DNA of 64,000 bases from Saprospiraceae bacterium (GTDB taxonomy: Bacteria > Bacteroidota > Bacteroidia > Chitinophagales > Saprospiraceae). Made by a program: the position numbers and the translations under genes. Position 1 is the stretch's first letter. Every line of letters starts with the position of its first letter. Under the pieces are notes generated by a model. It saw nothing but the letters and a program-made list of their open reading frames with translations, ran no database searches and was not told where the DNA came from. Of this stretch, positions 26,196 through 36,160 are shown in pieces. The DNA lies in contig JAWKLJ010000002.1 in the NCBI GenBank assembly GCA_041392805.1, forward strand, positions 2,743,001 to 2,807,000, read 5' to 3'.

Positions 26196-27115
26196 GCCTT
26201 TGCAGTTCCTAAATGTAAATAATCGGGAAGTTGGGGGCGAGTAGCCAGGCCTGTTTCCAGGATATTAATGACGCGCTCGCGTTCCTTGCCTTCCAATGGC
26301 ATTCTTGGCGCCCTGACATGCTCCGTACCAATCCCCGTCATCACTTCTGCCAATTTAATGTTTTGGACCAATTGTGGATTAATATCTAGTTCCAAAATAG
26401 GTAAAAACCAACGGTGAATGGCTACCGCCTGGTCTATTTTGCCCGCCAAGGCGAGGCGATAAATAGCTACCGTTTCGCGTGGGAAGGCGCAGACCAAGCC
26501 GGCCACCCAACCATCAGCACCCATTAATAGGGATTCGAGGGCAAGCGTATCGACACCACAGCTAACTTTTAAATTATCGCCAAAGGTAGATTTTAAACGA
26601 CTGATATTAGAAACGTCTCGTGTACTTTCCTTAATCGCTTTGATATTTGGAAGTTTCAACAACTGCTCCATGATAGCCAGGGTCACCTCAATCTTATAAT
26701 CCACAGGGTTATTGTAGATCATAATAGGTAAATCTGTTGAATTGGCAATATTAGTGAACCAATTGGCAGTTTCTCTATCCGTTGATTTATACATCATCGG
26801 AGGAAGCGCCATTAAGCCATCTGCGCCGTTTTCCTCCGCAGTTTGTGCCACCTGGATCGCTCTTTTTAGGGAGCTTTCCGCTACATTGATAATGACAGGT
26901 ATCTCTTTGGTGATGCTTTTAGCTTTATGCAAGAGTTCCATTTTTTCTTCCAGCAACAGCGTACTAGCTTCGCCAAGGGAGCCCCCCAGGATGATACCAT
27001 CAATGCCTGCTTCGATTTGAGCATTTAGGTTAATTTCAAATTGATCGAGGTCTAAATCACCCTTTGCGTCAAATTTTGTTGTCAGTGCGGGATAAACCCC
27101 TTTCCAGTTCACCAT
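26192..27115 (-). CDS. Dihydrodipicolinate synthase-family enzyme (probable pyrroline-hydroxy-carboxylate deaminase)
   Basis: A 307-residue TIM-barrel lyase of the DapA/N-acetylneuraminate lyase superfamily. The G-G-S-L-G-E-A-S-T-L motif near 41-50, the Y-N-N-P tyrosine segment and the Schiff-base Lys in A-I-K-E-S-T are all present. In an operon with a hydroxyproline epimerase and a D-amino-acid dehydrogenase it most likely deaminates 1-pyrroline-4-hydroxy-2-carboxylate to 2-oxoglutarate semialdehyde. A housekeeping DapA role is less likely because of the context. I chose the ATG at 27115; a TTG at 27133 falls inside a promoter-like TATTTTTG. The dehydrogenase that would finish the pathway is not in this window. 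Confidence 0.87.
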   Translation of the reverse strand: MVNWKGVYPALTTKFDAKGDLDLDQFEINLNAQIEAGIDGIILGGSLGEASTLLLEEKMELLHKAKSITKEIPVIINVAESSLKRAIQVAQTAEENGADGLMALPPMMYKSTDRETANWFTNIANSTDLPIMIYNNPVDYKIEVTLAIMEQLLKLPNIKAIKESTRDVSNISRLKSTFGDNLKVSCGVDTLALESLLMGADGWVAGLVCAFPRETVAIYRLALAGKIDQAVAIHRWFLPILELDINPQLVQNIKLAEVMTGIGTEHVRAPRMPLEGKERERVINILETGLATRPQLPDYLHLGTAKA

Positions 27116-27130
27116 GATTTTTTTTTGATG

Positions 27131-27138
27131 CAAAAATA
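27131..27138 (-). promoter_or_regulatory. Possible -7 element of the hydroxyproline operon
   Basis: On the minus strand TATTTTTG matches TAnnTTTG, 15 nt before the ATG at 27115. No good -33 element is visible, and the leader would be very short. Confidence 0.3.
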
Positions 27139-27257
27139 AGGCTAGGTAGACTTATTTTCTTTTACGATTTTCTTTTATTTTGATACTATATTATCGTTTT
27201 TTGATTTATTTTCTGTTGTTTTTAATAATATAATACGTTTTTTTAAAAAAACAACTG

Positions 27258-30215
27258 CTAAATCTCCATCATGAATTGGTTTAAATCTACGCCAGAATCA
27301 AGGTTTAATTTTTTTCTTAGCCGGTATCGTCCTACCTCTACTCCTCGGATCGAGATATTCATCAATGGAGCAATTTCTTTAGTGGAAAGATTCATGCGCA
27401 GGTAAGCGCACAATTTTTGGTCATTGCTGGTAAGTTGTGGGAATCTTGTTTTCAAGCTTTTGAGAAAATTGCTGTGAACCTGGTCAAAGTGGTGCGCGAA
27501 TTGGTCCCAATCCTTGTCTAAATCTTCATCTTTGCTAAGTAGGCGAATGAGCCGATTAATCTCTTTAACAATATTGGGTTCATTGGCACTTTTCCCCAAT
27601 TTCTCCAATTGACTTTTCAACTGATTGATCATTTCACTTCGTTGTACCCAATGCATGGTGATGCTAGCCAATTCTTTATTTTTGTAATTAATTTCTGCTT
27701 GGAGGTTCTTGTTTTTTAAAGCAATGATTTGCTGTTCTGTCTGCGCTACTGTTTTTTGATGTGCTGCTTCCTTTTTCAGCTGTTCAGAAACAAGATCGGC
27801 TGTTTTTCTTTTAAACCTGCTGCGAGGGACAAGAATTAAGCCGGAAAGAAAAGAAAATAACAGCAGGGCATAAATAATCTTTGCAATCCTGGCATAATAC
27901 CACGGCGGTTTGATGGTAAAGCTATAACTGGCGATAGGGCTTATTTGCCCTTGGCGGTTTTTCGCCTTAACTTTAAAGGTATAATTACCTGCTTTTAAGT
28001 TGGTATATTCTTTTTCGCCCTTGTTACTCCATGAAGACCAGGCATTGTCGAATCCTTCCAGGAAACACTGATAAACAATTCCTTTATATATTTGATAATA
28101 GGGAGCCGTGAAGGTAAACCTGAAAGCATCTTGGCGATGATGAAATGGAGTCTGTGCTTCTAAGGTAGCGCTTCCATATTGTCCTGACAAGACGGCACTA
28201 TCCCTTTCCGAAATACTATTGATGGAACGAATGGAGACAGCTATAGAATGATCGCCATGCATTTTGGGGAATGGATCAAATTGAATGAAGCCCTTTTCTG
28301 CACCCACCACTATATGGTGGTCATCAAAAGGGTAAATAAATTCGAAACCTCGCACTAATTGTTGAGTCAATTCCGGAAAAAATCGCTTTTCGAAGGATTT
28401 GCTGATTCCTTTGTCTTCCAGTATCAATAAACCCGTATTATTGGATCCTACAAAAAGGATATTCCCCTTGGTATCTTCAAAAAGCCGAAGAATCCGCGGT
28501 TCTTCTTTTAAGAGGTCTTGCATTTCATAATGGGGTTCAAATCGGTCTGTCGTTGCGTTATAGGTAAAAATGCCAGTCTCACTAGTGAACAGGATTTCTT
28601 TATTGATGTGAAAGACGTTATTGAGGTTGTTACTACTAAGACCATCCTGCTCCCCGTATAGTCTAACTGATAGGTCATTCATTTCAGGGTTCAACTTAAC
28701 CTTGTAAATGCCACGATAAGGGTGAGCTACCCAAATATCACCCTGCTCATCTTCCTCCAGGAAACGACAAGACTCCATTAATGCTTCAAATTTTCGGACA
28801 AATGTCCAAAGGCCATCCTTTTTTTGATAAAGTTCAAGCCCCTCATAAGTACCAGCCAACATAAAACCTGGGTGTTGCTGCAAAGGGAGGAATTTCCAAA
28901 CACCAAAGGCGTTCGAAAGTCTTTTTATGGTTTGTTTTTCGCCGATTTGTTCAATGACAAAAGCACCTTCATGATGACCTAGAAGGAGTTGATCCGCTAT
29001 AACCTGTAGCCCCCACACCTGTCCTTGGGTTCCTTCTACCAACTGAAATGGGGAGTCATTAAATAAGCGGGGGGCTGCATCTTTTTTGACATAGTATAAG
29101 CCGGAAGAGGTACCGAAGTAGACGAAATCTTTATAAATAATACTAGCATAGGCAGTGCCCTCCAGGTCACCATCTGGTATGACTTGCGCATAGGGGCCAT
29201 TGGTTTGGGCATAATCTATTCCATTGTCAAGACCGAGCCAAAGGTTATTGCTTTTGTCAATAAAAACGCTAAGAATATTATTTTTCTGTAAGCCAGTCTT
29301 TTTACTTAGATGGACGATCAGTTCACCTGTTTTATCTAAGATCAGTACGCCTGCCAAAGTTGTACCCAAAATCAAATGGCCTTCCATATTGACTGTAGCG
29401 CAGTAGATTCGATTGCTTTTGAGGAAGTCATTGAATGGCGTATTCCAAGGTTTTATTTCATCTTGGTCCAGGGTAAATATGCCGTTTTTGAGGGTGGTGA
29501 ATAGCACTTTTTGGTCATCCAGCGGAATAGTTGAAGTAATAATGAAGTCTTTGAGCTTACTAACTTTTCGAAATGGGAAAAAAGTATTTTTTTTGAATTC
29601 AGCTATACCTTCTTCCGTTTGCACGAAAATCCTGTCATTGGCTTTTCCCAGAAAATTAATTTTATACTTCGCCGAAACAACGCTTATTTCATTCCCCTTC
29701 AATTGAAAAAGTTTGTTTGAAGCAAAAAACAGCAAGTTTCCATCGGCTTGTTCAACAATCTTCCATACATCTTCGAAATTTCTGTCTTTTTCAGGAATAA
29801 GCTCAAGTAAAGAATGGTAGGTAAGTAAGCCCGTCTCATCCGGTTGGAAGAAACCGAATTCATTTTGGCCACCGATGTAAATTTTATCTTCCTTAACCAA
29901 AAGAGAGCGGGCGATGGTTTTGTTTTTTAACGGAAAACAAGTCCAGCTACTACCATCATATTGCAAAAGTCCATTGTTGTTAGCAAAAAGCAAATAGGCA
30001 TTTTGATGTTGTTGGATACTCCAGTTCTGCACCCCTGCCTGGTAAGTAGCAGTGGGATAATTTTCAATAAAAGGATAACCTATATTGGGATTCCTTGCTT
30101 GGGTAAAAGCAGGGAACAAAACAAGGATCAGACTTGCTTTCATCCAATAGGCGAAATAAGTAGAAAATGTTATTTGTAAAAACCTTTTGTAGGATATTAT
30201 TTTTTGTACGATCAT
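27258..30215 (-). CDS. Two-component-propeller / Y_Y_Y / LuxR-type HTH regulator
   Basis: A 985-residue one-protein signalling regulator. A signal peptide or anchor lies within the first 40 residues (an ATG at 30143 gives a cleaner signal peptide). About 14 propeller repeats (to about 680) and a Y_Y_Y domain (near 700-770) follow; both would face the periplasm. One membrane segment is near 783-802, then a long coiled coil (about 810-905), and last a LuxR-type helix-turn-helix (Q-L-T-S-N-D-Q-K-L-C-A-Y-L near 919-931; E-I-A-P-L-M-N-I-S-I-R-G-V-E). The histidine kinase core of hybrid two-component systems is absent. It diverges from the glycan utilization genes and is the natural candidate to sense a released oligosaccharide and switch them on. 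Confidence 0.9.
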   Translation of the reverse strand: MIVQKIISYKRFLQITFSTYFAYWMKASLILVLFPAFTQARNPNIGYPFIENYPTATYQAGVQNWSIQQHQNAYLLFANNNGLLQYDGSSWTCFPLKNKTIARSLLVKEDKIYIGGQNEFGFFQPDETGLLTYHSLLELIPEKDRNFEDVWKIVEQADGNLLFFASNKLFQLKGNEISVVSAKYKINFLGKANDRIFVQTEEGIAEFKKNTFFPFRKVSKLKDFIITSTIPLDDQKVLFTTLKNGIFTLDQDEIKPWNTPFNDFLKSNRIYCATVNMEGHLILGTTLAGVLILDKTGELIVHLSKKTGLQKNNILSVFIDKSNNLWLGLDNGIDYAQTNGPYAQVIPDGDLEGTAYASIIYKDFVYFGTSSGLYYVKKDAAPRLFNDSPFQLVEGTQGQVWGLQVIADQLLLGHHEGAFVIEQIGEKQTIKRLSNAFGVWKFLPLQQHPGFMLAGTYEGLELYQKKDGLWTFVRKFEALMESCRFLEEDEQGDIWVAHPYRGIYKVKLNPEMNDLSVRLYGEQDGLSSNNLNNVFHINKEILFTSETGIFTYNATTDRFEPHYEMQDLLKEEPRILRLFEDTKGNILFVGSNNTGLLILEDKGISKSFEKRFFPELTQQLVRGFEFIYPFDDHHIVVGAEKGFIQFDPFPKMHGDHSIAVSIRSINSISERDSAVLSGQYGSATLEAQTPFHHRQDAFRFTFTAPYYQIYKGIVYQCFLEGFDNAWSSWSNKGEKEYTNLKAGNYTFKVKAKNRQGQISPIASYSFTIKPPWYYARIAKIIYALLLFSFLSGLILVPRSRFKRKTADLVSEQLKKEAAHQKTVAQTEQQIIALKNKNLQAEINYKNKELASITMHWVQRSEMINQLKSQLEKLGKSANEPNIVKEINRLIRLLSKDEDLDKDWDQFAHHFDQVHSNFLKSLKTRFPQLTSNDQKLCAYLRMNLSTKEIAPLMNISIRGVEVGRYRLRKKLNLDSGVDLNQFMMEI

Positions 30216-30574
30216 TCCTAATGTATAATAGACCTCAAAATATAAAAAACGTAGTAGTTCTATACTACAAGAAGGAAAATTGAAGTAATAATGTAGTAGT
30301 GTTTTAATCTTTTTTTATAAATGTAGTAGTCAAGACGTATGATATAATGGTGTTTATTCAACCTGTTCAACTTAATTTTGACAATATAAAATAGGCTAAT
30401 TGCCAAATTTGATTTTGAGACTTATAGTATACTTAATGTTAATTGTGTTGTATAGCTATTTTTTTTTTGAGCAAGTAAATTGAAGCAATGTGTAGTATGT
30501 TTTTTATTTAATATGCTCCTCCTGCTTTTGCCCAAATAAGCTACAATTTTTAATCCTTCAATAAAATTTAACTT
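30216..30574. other. Divergent control region of the glycan utilization locus
   Basis: This is 359 bp of AT-rich DNA between the propeller/LuxR regulator and the first glycan-locus gene. It contains three GTAGTAGT copies and several long A/T tracts. No small gene is convincing. Confidence 0.55.
30251..30330. promoter_or_regulatory. Repeated GTAGTAGT operator-like sites
   Basis: GTAGTAGT occurs at 30251-30258, 30293-30300 and 30323-30330; the last two share AATGTAGTAGT and are 30 bp apart. At 30251-30268 GTAGTA is mirrored by TACTAC, making a small palindrome. They stand between the LuxR-type regulator and the operon it probably controls, so they are candidate binding sites. Confidence 0.5.
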
Positions 30575-32980
30575 ATGAAAAAACTGTTACCTTTAATACT
30601 AGGTTTGCTTACCTGTTCATGGGCCCTGCAAGCGCAGGTCGTCATCGATTTTGAAGCTCCATCATCAAGTCTTAATTTCCAATATTTTGGCGGTAGTGCG
30701 GAAGGCGTTCAATCAACGACGATTGCCAACCCTAATGCTAGTGGGATCAACACCAGCGCCAACGTGTTGGAATTTACAAAGGTAGGAGATGCGCCTGTTT
30801 GGGGCGGCGCCTTTGCTAATCCTGCTCCAAGCTTACCCATAGACGCCACCAATGGCGGTCAAATTTGCATCAAGGTACATTTTGACCATATTGGAAATGT
30901 GGCTATTAAACTAGAACAAGCGTCGAGCGGAGAAAATTGGATTACCAGTGTTGCTAACAGCAAAATGGGGGAATGGGAGGAATTGTGCTTTGATTTAGGC
31001 GCCCCTTCTTTGGAAGATTCCAACCAACCTGCCACTGGCCGTGTGTTTGGGCAGTTGGTATTATTCGTGGATTTTGGGATAGCAGGGACTGGAAGTGCAG
31101 TGACAACCTACATTGATGATATTACCTACATGACAACACCCGAGGATGCGAACTGTCAATTATTGTATGATTTCGATACGGAAGCCACATCGACTAACTT
31201 CCAGATTTTTGGTTCTGCTTTAGATGGTCAGCTAACGACAATTGTTAACAACCCCAATGCTTCTGGTAGCAATACCAGTGCTAGTGTTGTTCAATATATT
31301 AAAGCAGGAGATGCGCAAGTCTGGGGTGGCGCCTTTGCTAACCCCGCTCCAAGCAGCCCGATAGACGCCACCAATGGTGGTGAAATATGTGTAAAAGTAC
31401 ACATGGATCATATCGGGAATGTGGCCATCAAGCTCGAACAATCTACAACCGGAGGTGATAACTGGATCACTACGGTAGCCAATACCAAAGTGAATGAGTG
31501 GGAAGAGTTGTGTTTTGATTTTAGTGTTCCCTCTTTGGAAGATTCCAAACAACCTGCTACAGGAAGGGCCTTTGCCGTGTTGGTTATCTTTTTCGACTTT
31601 GGAACTGCTGGCACTGGAAGCGATGTGACCTCTTATTTTGATGATATTGCGGTTTGCACCCCTGTTACCAATGAAATAGTTGACGTTACCTTTGCAGTGG
31701 ATATGAATAGCTACGAGGGCTCCTTTACCCAGGTGTATGTCAGTGGCGATTTTAATGGCTGGTCGGGTGAATCCAATCCTATGAGTGACGAAGATGAGGA
31801 TGGCGTTTGGACCGTTACCTTGCCATTGGGCTTAGGCCCCATTGAGTATAAATTCACGCTTGATAATTGGTCGGCACAGGAGATTTTTAACGGTTCAGAA
31901 TCTTGTACCAAATTGACCGTAACGGAGGATGGAGGTCGTTTTGCCAATCGCACCTTAGTGGTTGCTGGGGCAGATTCCAGTCCAGCTGCGGTATGTTTTA
32001 ATAGCTGTTATGCTTGTGGCGAATCGGTCAAAATCACCTTCAATTTAGGCATGACAGCGGTACAACCTGCAGAAAGTGGCGTCTTTTTGGCGGGGGGATT
32101 AGAATTTGGTGCCCCCAATGAGCGGTTTCGGATGACAGATGGCGACGGAGACGGGGTTTACAGCCTTACCATAGAACGTGCCATTGGCTTTAATGGTTTT
32201 TATACCTTTACAAACGGCGCCTGTGCTAATTTCAGTTGCAAAGAAAACATTGCCGGACAAGACTGTGCCCGGTCTGATAACTTCAACGATAGGTTCCTAA
32301 ATGCCGTAAGTGCGGACACCATTGTGGCTACTTGCTTTGGCGAGTGCTCCATTGATAACAATTGTATGGGGGCTCCAGAAGGTGGAGACGTTTCTTTTAG
32401 TGTTGATATGTCAGGTTTCTCAGGTAGCTTTACCACGGTTTATGTGAGTGGTACTTTCAATAATTGGTCGGGAGACGGCAATCCGCTTTCTGATGAGGAT
32501 GGAGACGGTATTTGGCAAGGCACTTACAATTTAAGTGGCGGAAATTATGAGTTTAAATTCACTACAGATAATTGGACCAACCAGGAGGGTTTTGAGCCAG
32601 GAGGCAGCTGTACTGTAACAGATCCTTCTGGTCAATTTATCAATCGCTCACTTGTGGTAGATGGGAATGTAAGCCTGTGTTTTCCCTGGAATTCCTGCGT
32701 TAGTTGTCTGGTAGGAACGACGGAGCTTAGCACCAATCCGAACCTTGTAAAAATTAATCCGAACCTAGTTACAGATTTCACCAGATTGACCTTTGAACCT
32801 AATGTAGGTGTTAAAGCACTTGAATTATGGGATTTTAGCGGACGTTTAGTCTGGCAAAACAAAATAGATGCCGGACAAGATCAATTTGAGTTGTCAATGA
32901 CTCCCTACCAAAGCGGTATTTATCTGCTTCGCGTACGCACCGAAGATATGGTTATCACCAAGCGAATTATTAAGCAATAA
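30575..32980 (+). CDS. T9SS-exported multidomain glycan-binding protein
   Basis: An 801-residue secreted protein with no recognised catalytic domain. After a signal peptide (1-21) come two near-identical beta-sandwich-like repeats (about 22-190 and 197-362; both have V-W-G-G-A-F-A-N-P-A-P-S and D-H-I-G-N-V-A-I-K-L-E-Q). Three starch/glycogen-binding-like modules follow (about 370-470, 485-590 and 600-700), two with Y-V-S-G-x-F-N-x-W-S-G. The C-terminal 75 residues have the T9SS type A sorting pattern, ending S-G-I-Y-L-L-R-V near 780-787 and then K-R-I-I-K-Q. As the first gene before SusC/SusD it probably captures the target polysaccharide at the cell surface. The domain names are by resemblance only. 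Confidence 0.82.
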   Translation: MKKLLPLILGLLTCSWALQAQVVIDFEAPSSSLNFQYFGGSAEGVQSTTIANPNASGINTSANVLEFTKVGDAPVWGGAFANPAPSLPIDATNGGQICIKVHFDHIGNVAIKLEQASSGENWITSVANSKMGEWEELCFDLGAPSLEDSNQPATGRVFGQLVLFVDFGIAGTGSAVTTYIDDITYMTTPEDANCQLLYDFDTEATSTNFQIFGSALDGQLTTIVNNPNASGSNTSASVVQYIKAGDAQVWGGAFANPAPSSPIDATNGGEICVKVHMDHIGNVAIKLEQSTTGGDNWITTVANTKVNEWEELCFDFSVPSLEDSKQPATGRAFAVLVIFFDFGTAGTGSDVTSYFDDIAVCTPVTNEIVDVTFAVDMNSYEGSFTQVYVSGDFNGWSGESNPMSDEDEDGVWTVTLPLGLGPIEYKFTLDNWSAQEIFNGSESCTKLTVTEDGGRFANRTLVVAGADSSPAAVCFNSCYACGESVKITFNLGMTAVQPAESGVFLAGGLEFGAPNERFRMTDGDGDGVYSLTIERAIGFNGFYTFTNGACANFSCKENIAGQDCARSDNFNDRFLNAVSADTIVATCFGECSIDNNCMGAPEGGDVSFSVDMSGFSGSFTTVYVSGTFNNWSGDGNPLSDEDGDGIWQGTYNLSGGNYEFKFTTDNWTNQEGFEPGGSCTVTDPSGQFINRSLVVDGNVSLCFPWNSCVSCLVGTTELSTNPNLVKINPNLVTDFTRLTFEPNVGVKALELWDFSGRLVWQNKIDAGQDQFELSMTPYQSGIYLLRVRTEDMVITKRIIKQ

Positions 32981-32988
32981 GGAATAAC

Positions 32989-33058
32989 GGGAAGTGCGAA
33001 GGTGGAAATTGGAATATCAAATAGCCATTCCCGCTTCGTACTTCCCACTTTGCATTTC
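32989..33058. repeat. GGGAAGTGGGAA-type hairpin, copy B
   Basis: The segment 32989-33008 (GGGAAGTGCGAAGGTGGAAA) pairs with 33027-33046 at about 17 of 20 positions, and a further TTCCCACTTTGCATTTCCC module follows to 33060. It lies between the T9SS glycan-binding gene and susC. It could terminate or stabilise the upstream message, lowering or separating susC expression. Confidence 0.55.
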
Positions 33059-33089
33059 CCCTTTTTTTAATGATGGAATCCATTCAGCT

Positions 33090-36000
33090 ATGACTCAAAT
33101 GAAGCTCACTTTTATCTTTCTTGGTCTTTTTATTCTTAGTGTCGGCTTTAGCCAGGACCGAGTTATTCAAGGAATAATAACGACGGCCGATGGCGAGACC
33201 GTCATCGGAGCTACCATCCTCATCAAAGGCACTCAAAAGGGTACCATTAGCGATGTGGATGGCAGTTATACACTCAGCTTGGCAAACGACGAAAACACCT
33301 TGGTTTTTTCCTATACAGGATTAAAAACCCAAGAAGTATTGTTGGGCAAGGAAACGCAATTGAACATAATCATGACAGAAGACATTTCGCTGTTGGATGA
33401 AATCGTTGTCGTTGGGTATGGCACCCAGAAAAGGAGCAACATCAGCGGCGCTGTTTCGACAGTTTCCGCCGATGAAATAACGGAGTCACCCATCCTGCGG
33501 ACCGAACAAGCTTTGCAAGGACGGATCGCAGGTGTGCAAGTGGCCCAAAATTCGGGTTCCCCAGGCAGCCCATTGACTGTGCGGGTCAGAGGCATTGGTA
33601 CGATCAATAACAGCGACCCGCTTTATATCGTGGATGGAATTCCTGTAGATGGCATCGATTTTCTAAATCCCAATGATGTTGAATCCATTAATGTTTTAAA
33701 AGATGCGGCTTCTGCCGCGATCTATGGTGCAAGGGGAGCCAATGGGGTGGTATTGATCACGACAAAAGGCGGAAAAAAGAATCAAGAAGGACAAATCACC
33801 TACCATACCTATTTTGGTGTCCAAAGTCCCTGGAAAAACATGAATTTGTTAAACGCCAGGGAATATGCCATCCTTTCCAATGAAGCCTACATCAATTCAG
33901 GAAGAATACCTTTAGCCGAATTTGCCAATCCAGCCATTTTAGGACAAGGGACCGATTGGCAAGATGCCATTTTTCAAGACGCCCCAACTTGGAGTCACCA
34001 GTTGACCTTTGCTGGAGGAGGAGATCGCTCTGCTTATACCGTTTCAGGCAATTATTTTAAACAAGATGGGATTGTAGGAGGAGAAAAAGCAGGGTTTGAG
34101 CGATACACGGTTCGTTTGAATACCGTTAACGAATTGAAAAGTTGGTTAACCATAGGTAACACCTTGGGCTTTACTTATTTGACCCGAAATTTTCTTCCTG
34201 AAAACAATGAGTTTGTCACCCCTTTGATTCGCGCTTTAAATATGGACCCGGTCACCCCCATTAAAAAACCTGACGGAACTTATGCCTATTCCTATTATTC
34301 CGATACCGATATTACCAATCCCGTAAATGCCATCGAGCAAATAAATGACAAATGGACCTCTCATCGAATAGTCGGATCCATCTTCGGGGAAGCTAAAATC
34401 ATGGAACATTTGACGTTTAAATCTACCTTCAGCGTAGATGCCACTTTTGCTACCAGAGACGTTTTTCGTCCCATTTTTGATTTAAGTATCAACCCTTTGA
34501 TCAGTGATGCACCTTCAGGTGAAAAGAACAACGTGAACAGCGTCGGGAAAGAAAACAACACCTGGCGAAATATGCAGTGGGAGAATGTACTTAATTACGA
34601 TACTTATCTAAATGATAATCACCATTTAGGCGTAACAATTGGAAACACCTTATTAAATAACAGATTTGATTATGCTGGTGGAGGCAATACCAACCTACCC
34701 AGCAATGACCCGGAAGATGCCTATATTTCCAATACCATCGATCCGATTGCTTCTCAGAGCGCCTATGCCGGTGCGACCGAATCCGCACTTTTATCCTTTT
34801 TCGGGAAAGTTAACTACGAATTTTCTGATAAATACCTGGCTTCAGCCACTTTCAGAATGGATGGTTCATCTCGTTTTGGTGTAAACAATCGCTATGGATA
34901 TTTCCCTTCTTTTTCTGCTGGCTGGGTAATTAATCGGGAAGATTTTTGGAACATAAAGGAAGTGAGTTTGTTGAAATTAAGGGCGAGCTGGGGGCAAAAT
35001 GGCAATGACCGGATAGGCGATTACAGTTTTTCAACGATTGTAAATGCTGGCCAAAACTACACCTTCGGTACTTCAGAAGTTATCACTAACGGCAATGTAC
35101 CTTTGGTTGCTGCTAACCCAGATCTAAAGTGGGAAACGAGTACCCAAACCGATATCGGTTTAGATGTAGAGCTTTTTGACGGCAAAATCTATTTCGTAGC
35201 CGATTATTATATCAAGAACACCTCCGATATGCTTTACGCCGCGCCCATTCCTTTGACCGCGGGAACGCTGCCGCCAGTGCGAAATATTGGAGAAATGGAG
35301 AACAAAGGCTTGGAATTCGCCCTGAATTATCGAAACAGAGAAAAAGCATTTAAGTATAGTTTTGGGGCCAACGTTTCCTTTGTTTCTACAGCGGTAATCA
35401 CTTTAGGAGAGGGAGGAGAACCTATTACCTCTGGCAATGTCTTTTCTGCGGGAAGTGTGGCTCGAACCGAAGTGGGTAACCCCATTGGTGCATTTTATGG
35501 CTATGTTACCCAAGGGCTGTTTCAGAGCCAGGCAGAGGTAGAGGCTCATGCCTTTCAAAATGAAAACACGGCGGCCGGAGATATTCGGTTTGCAGATTTG
35601 AATGGAGATGGAGTGATTGACAATTCAGACCGGACTTTTATTGGTAACCCTACTCCTGATTTTACGTATGGTTTGACCTTTGATGCCGAGTACAAAGGTT
35701 TCGATTTTAGTATGTTTTTACAAGGAGTGGAGGGCAACGAAATATATAATGGTATTGTTCGCTATGATTTTTCCTATACCAATCGACCTCAATCCGTCTT
35801 AAACCGCTGGACAGGTCCTGGAACATCTACCAGTGAACCAAGGGTGACCATTGACGACCCCAACCGAAATGCTCGCGTTTCCGATCGTTTTGTAGAAGAT
35901 GGATCATACCTGAGGATAAAAAACATCCAACTTGGCTATAACCTTCCGAAGCGCCTATTGGAGTCCATTCACATTGATAAATGCCGATTCTATTTGAGTG

Positions 36001-36143
36001 CTCAAAACTTGTGGACACACACTCAATATTCAGGATTAGACCCTGAAATTGGCTCAACACAAGGCGCCCTTGACATTGGGATTGACAGGGGTTTTTATCC
36101 ACAAGCACGCACCTTTGTTGGTGGATTTAATGTCATTTTTTAA
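33090..36143 (+). CDS. SusC/RagA-family TonB-dependent outer-membrane transporter
   Basis: A 1017-residue outer-membrane importer. It has a signal peptide (M-K-L-T-F-I-F-L-G to F-S-Q), a carboxypeptidase-regulatory-like beta domain (about 25-110) and a TonB box-like stretch ending D-E-I-V-V-V-G-Y-G-T-Q-K-R. The plug follows with S-P-I-L-R-T-E-Q-A-L-Q-G-R-I-A-G-V-Q and the SusC signature D-A-A-S-A-A-I-Y-G-A-R-G-A-N-G-V-V. A long 22-strand-type barrel follows. It imports oligosaccharides together with SusD, encoded 17 nt downstream. I chose the ATG at 33090; the longer frame from 32994 would translate the intergenic hairpin and would hide the signal peptide. Confidence 0.95.
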   Translation: MTQMKLTFIFLGLFILSVGFSQDRVIQGIITTADGETVIGATILIKGTQKGTISDVDGSYTLSLANDENTLVFSYTGLKTQEVLLGKETQLNIIMTEDISLLDEIVVVGYGTQKRSNISGAVSTVSADEITESPILRTEQALQGRIAGVQVAQNSGSPGSPLTVRVRGIGTINNSDPLYIVDGIPVDGIDFLNPNDVESINVLKDAASAAIYGARGANGVVLITTKGGKKNQEGQITYHTYFGVQSPWKNMNLLNAREYAILSNEAYINSGRIPLAEFANPAILGQGTDWQDAIFQDAPTWSHQLTFAGGGDRSAYTVSGNYFKQDGIVGGEKAGFERYTVRLNTVNELKSWLTIGNTLGFTYLTRNFLPENNEFVTPLIRALNMDPVTPIKKPDGTYAYSYYSDTDITNPVNAIEQINDKWTSHRIVGSIFGEAKIMEHLTFKSTFSVDATFATRDVFRPIFDLSINPLISDAPSGEKNNVNSVGKENNTWRNMQWENVLNYDTYLNDNHHLGVTIGNTLLNNRFDYAGGGNTNLPSNDPEDAYISNTIDPIASQSAYAGATESALLSFFGKVNYEFSDKYLASATFRMDGSSRFGVNNRYGYFPSFSAGWVINREDFWNIKEVSLLKLRASWGQNGNDRIGDYSFSTIVNAGQNYTFGTSEVITNGNVPLVAANPDLKWETSTQTDIGLDVELFDGKIYFVADYYIKNTSDMLYAAPIPLTAGTLPPVRNIGEMENKGLEFALNYRNREKAFKYSFGANVSFVSTAVITLGEGGEPITSGNVFSAGSVARTEVGNPIGAFYGYVTQGLFQSQAEVEAHAFQNENTAAGDIRFADLNGDGVIDNSDRTFIGNPTPDFTYGLTFDAEYKGFDFSMFLQGVEGNEIYNGIVRYDFSYTNRPQSVLNRWTGPGTSTSEPRVTIDDPNRNARVSDRFVEDGSYLRIKNIQLGYNLPKRLLESIHIDKCRFYLSAQNLWTHTQYSGLDPEIGSTQGALDIGIDRGFYPQARTFVGGFNVIF

Positions 36144-36160
36144 CCAGCTATCTTCCTACT

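Noticed and set aside
32994..33089. N-terminal extension of SusC from an earlier in-frame ATG
   Set aside because: The 32 extra residues come from the intergenic hairpin and would precede the signal peptide, so the start at 33090 was used.
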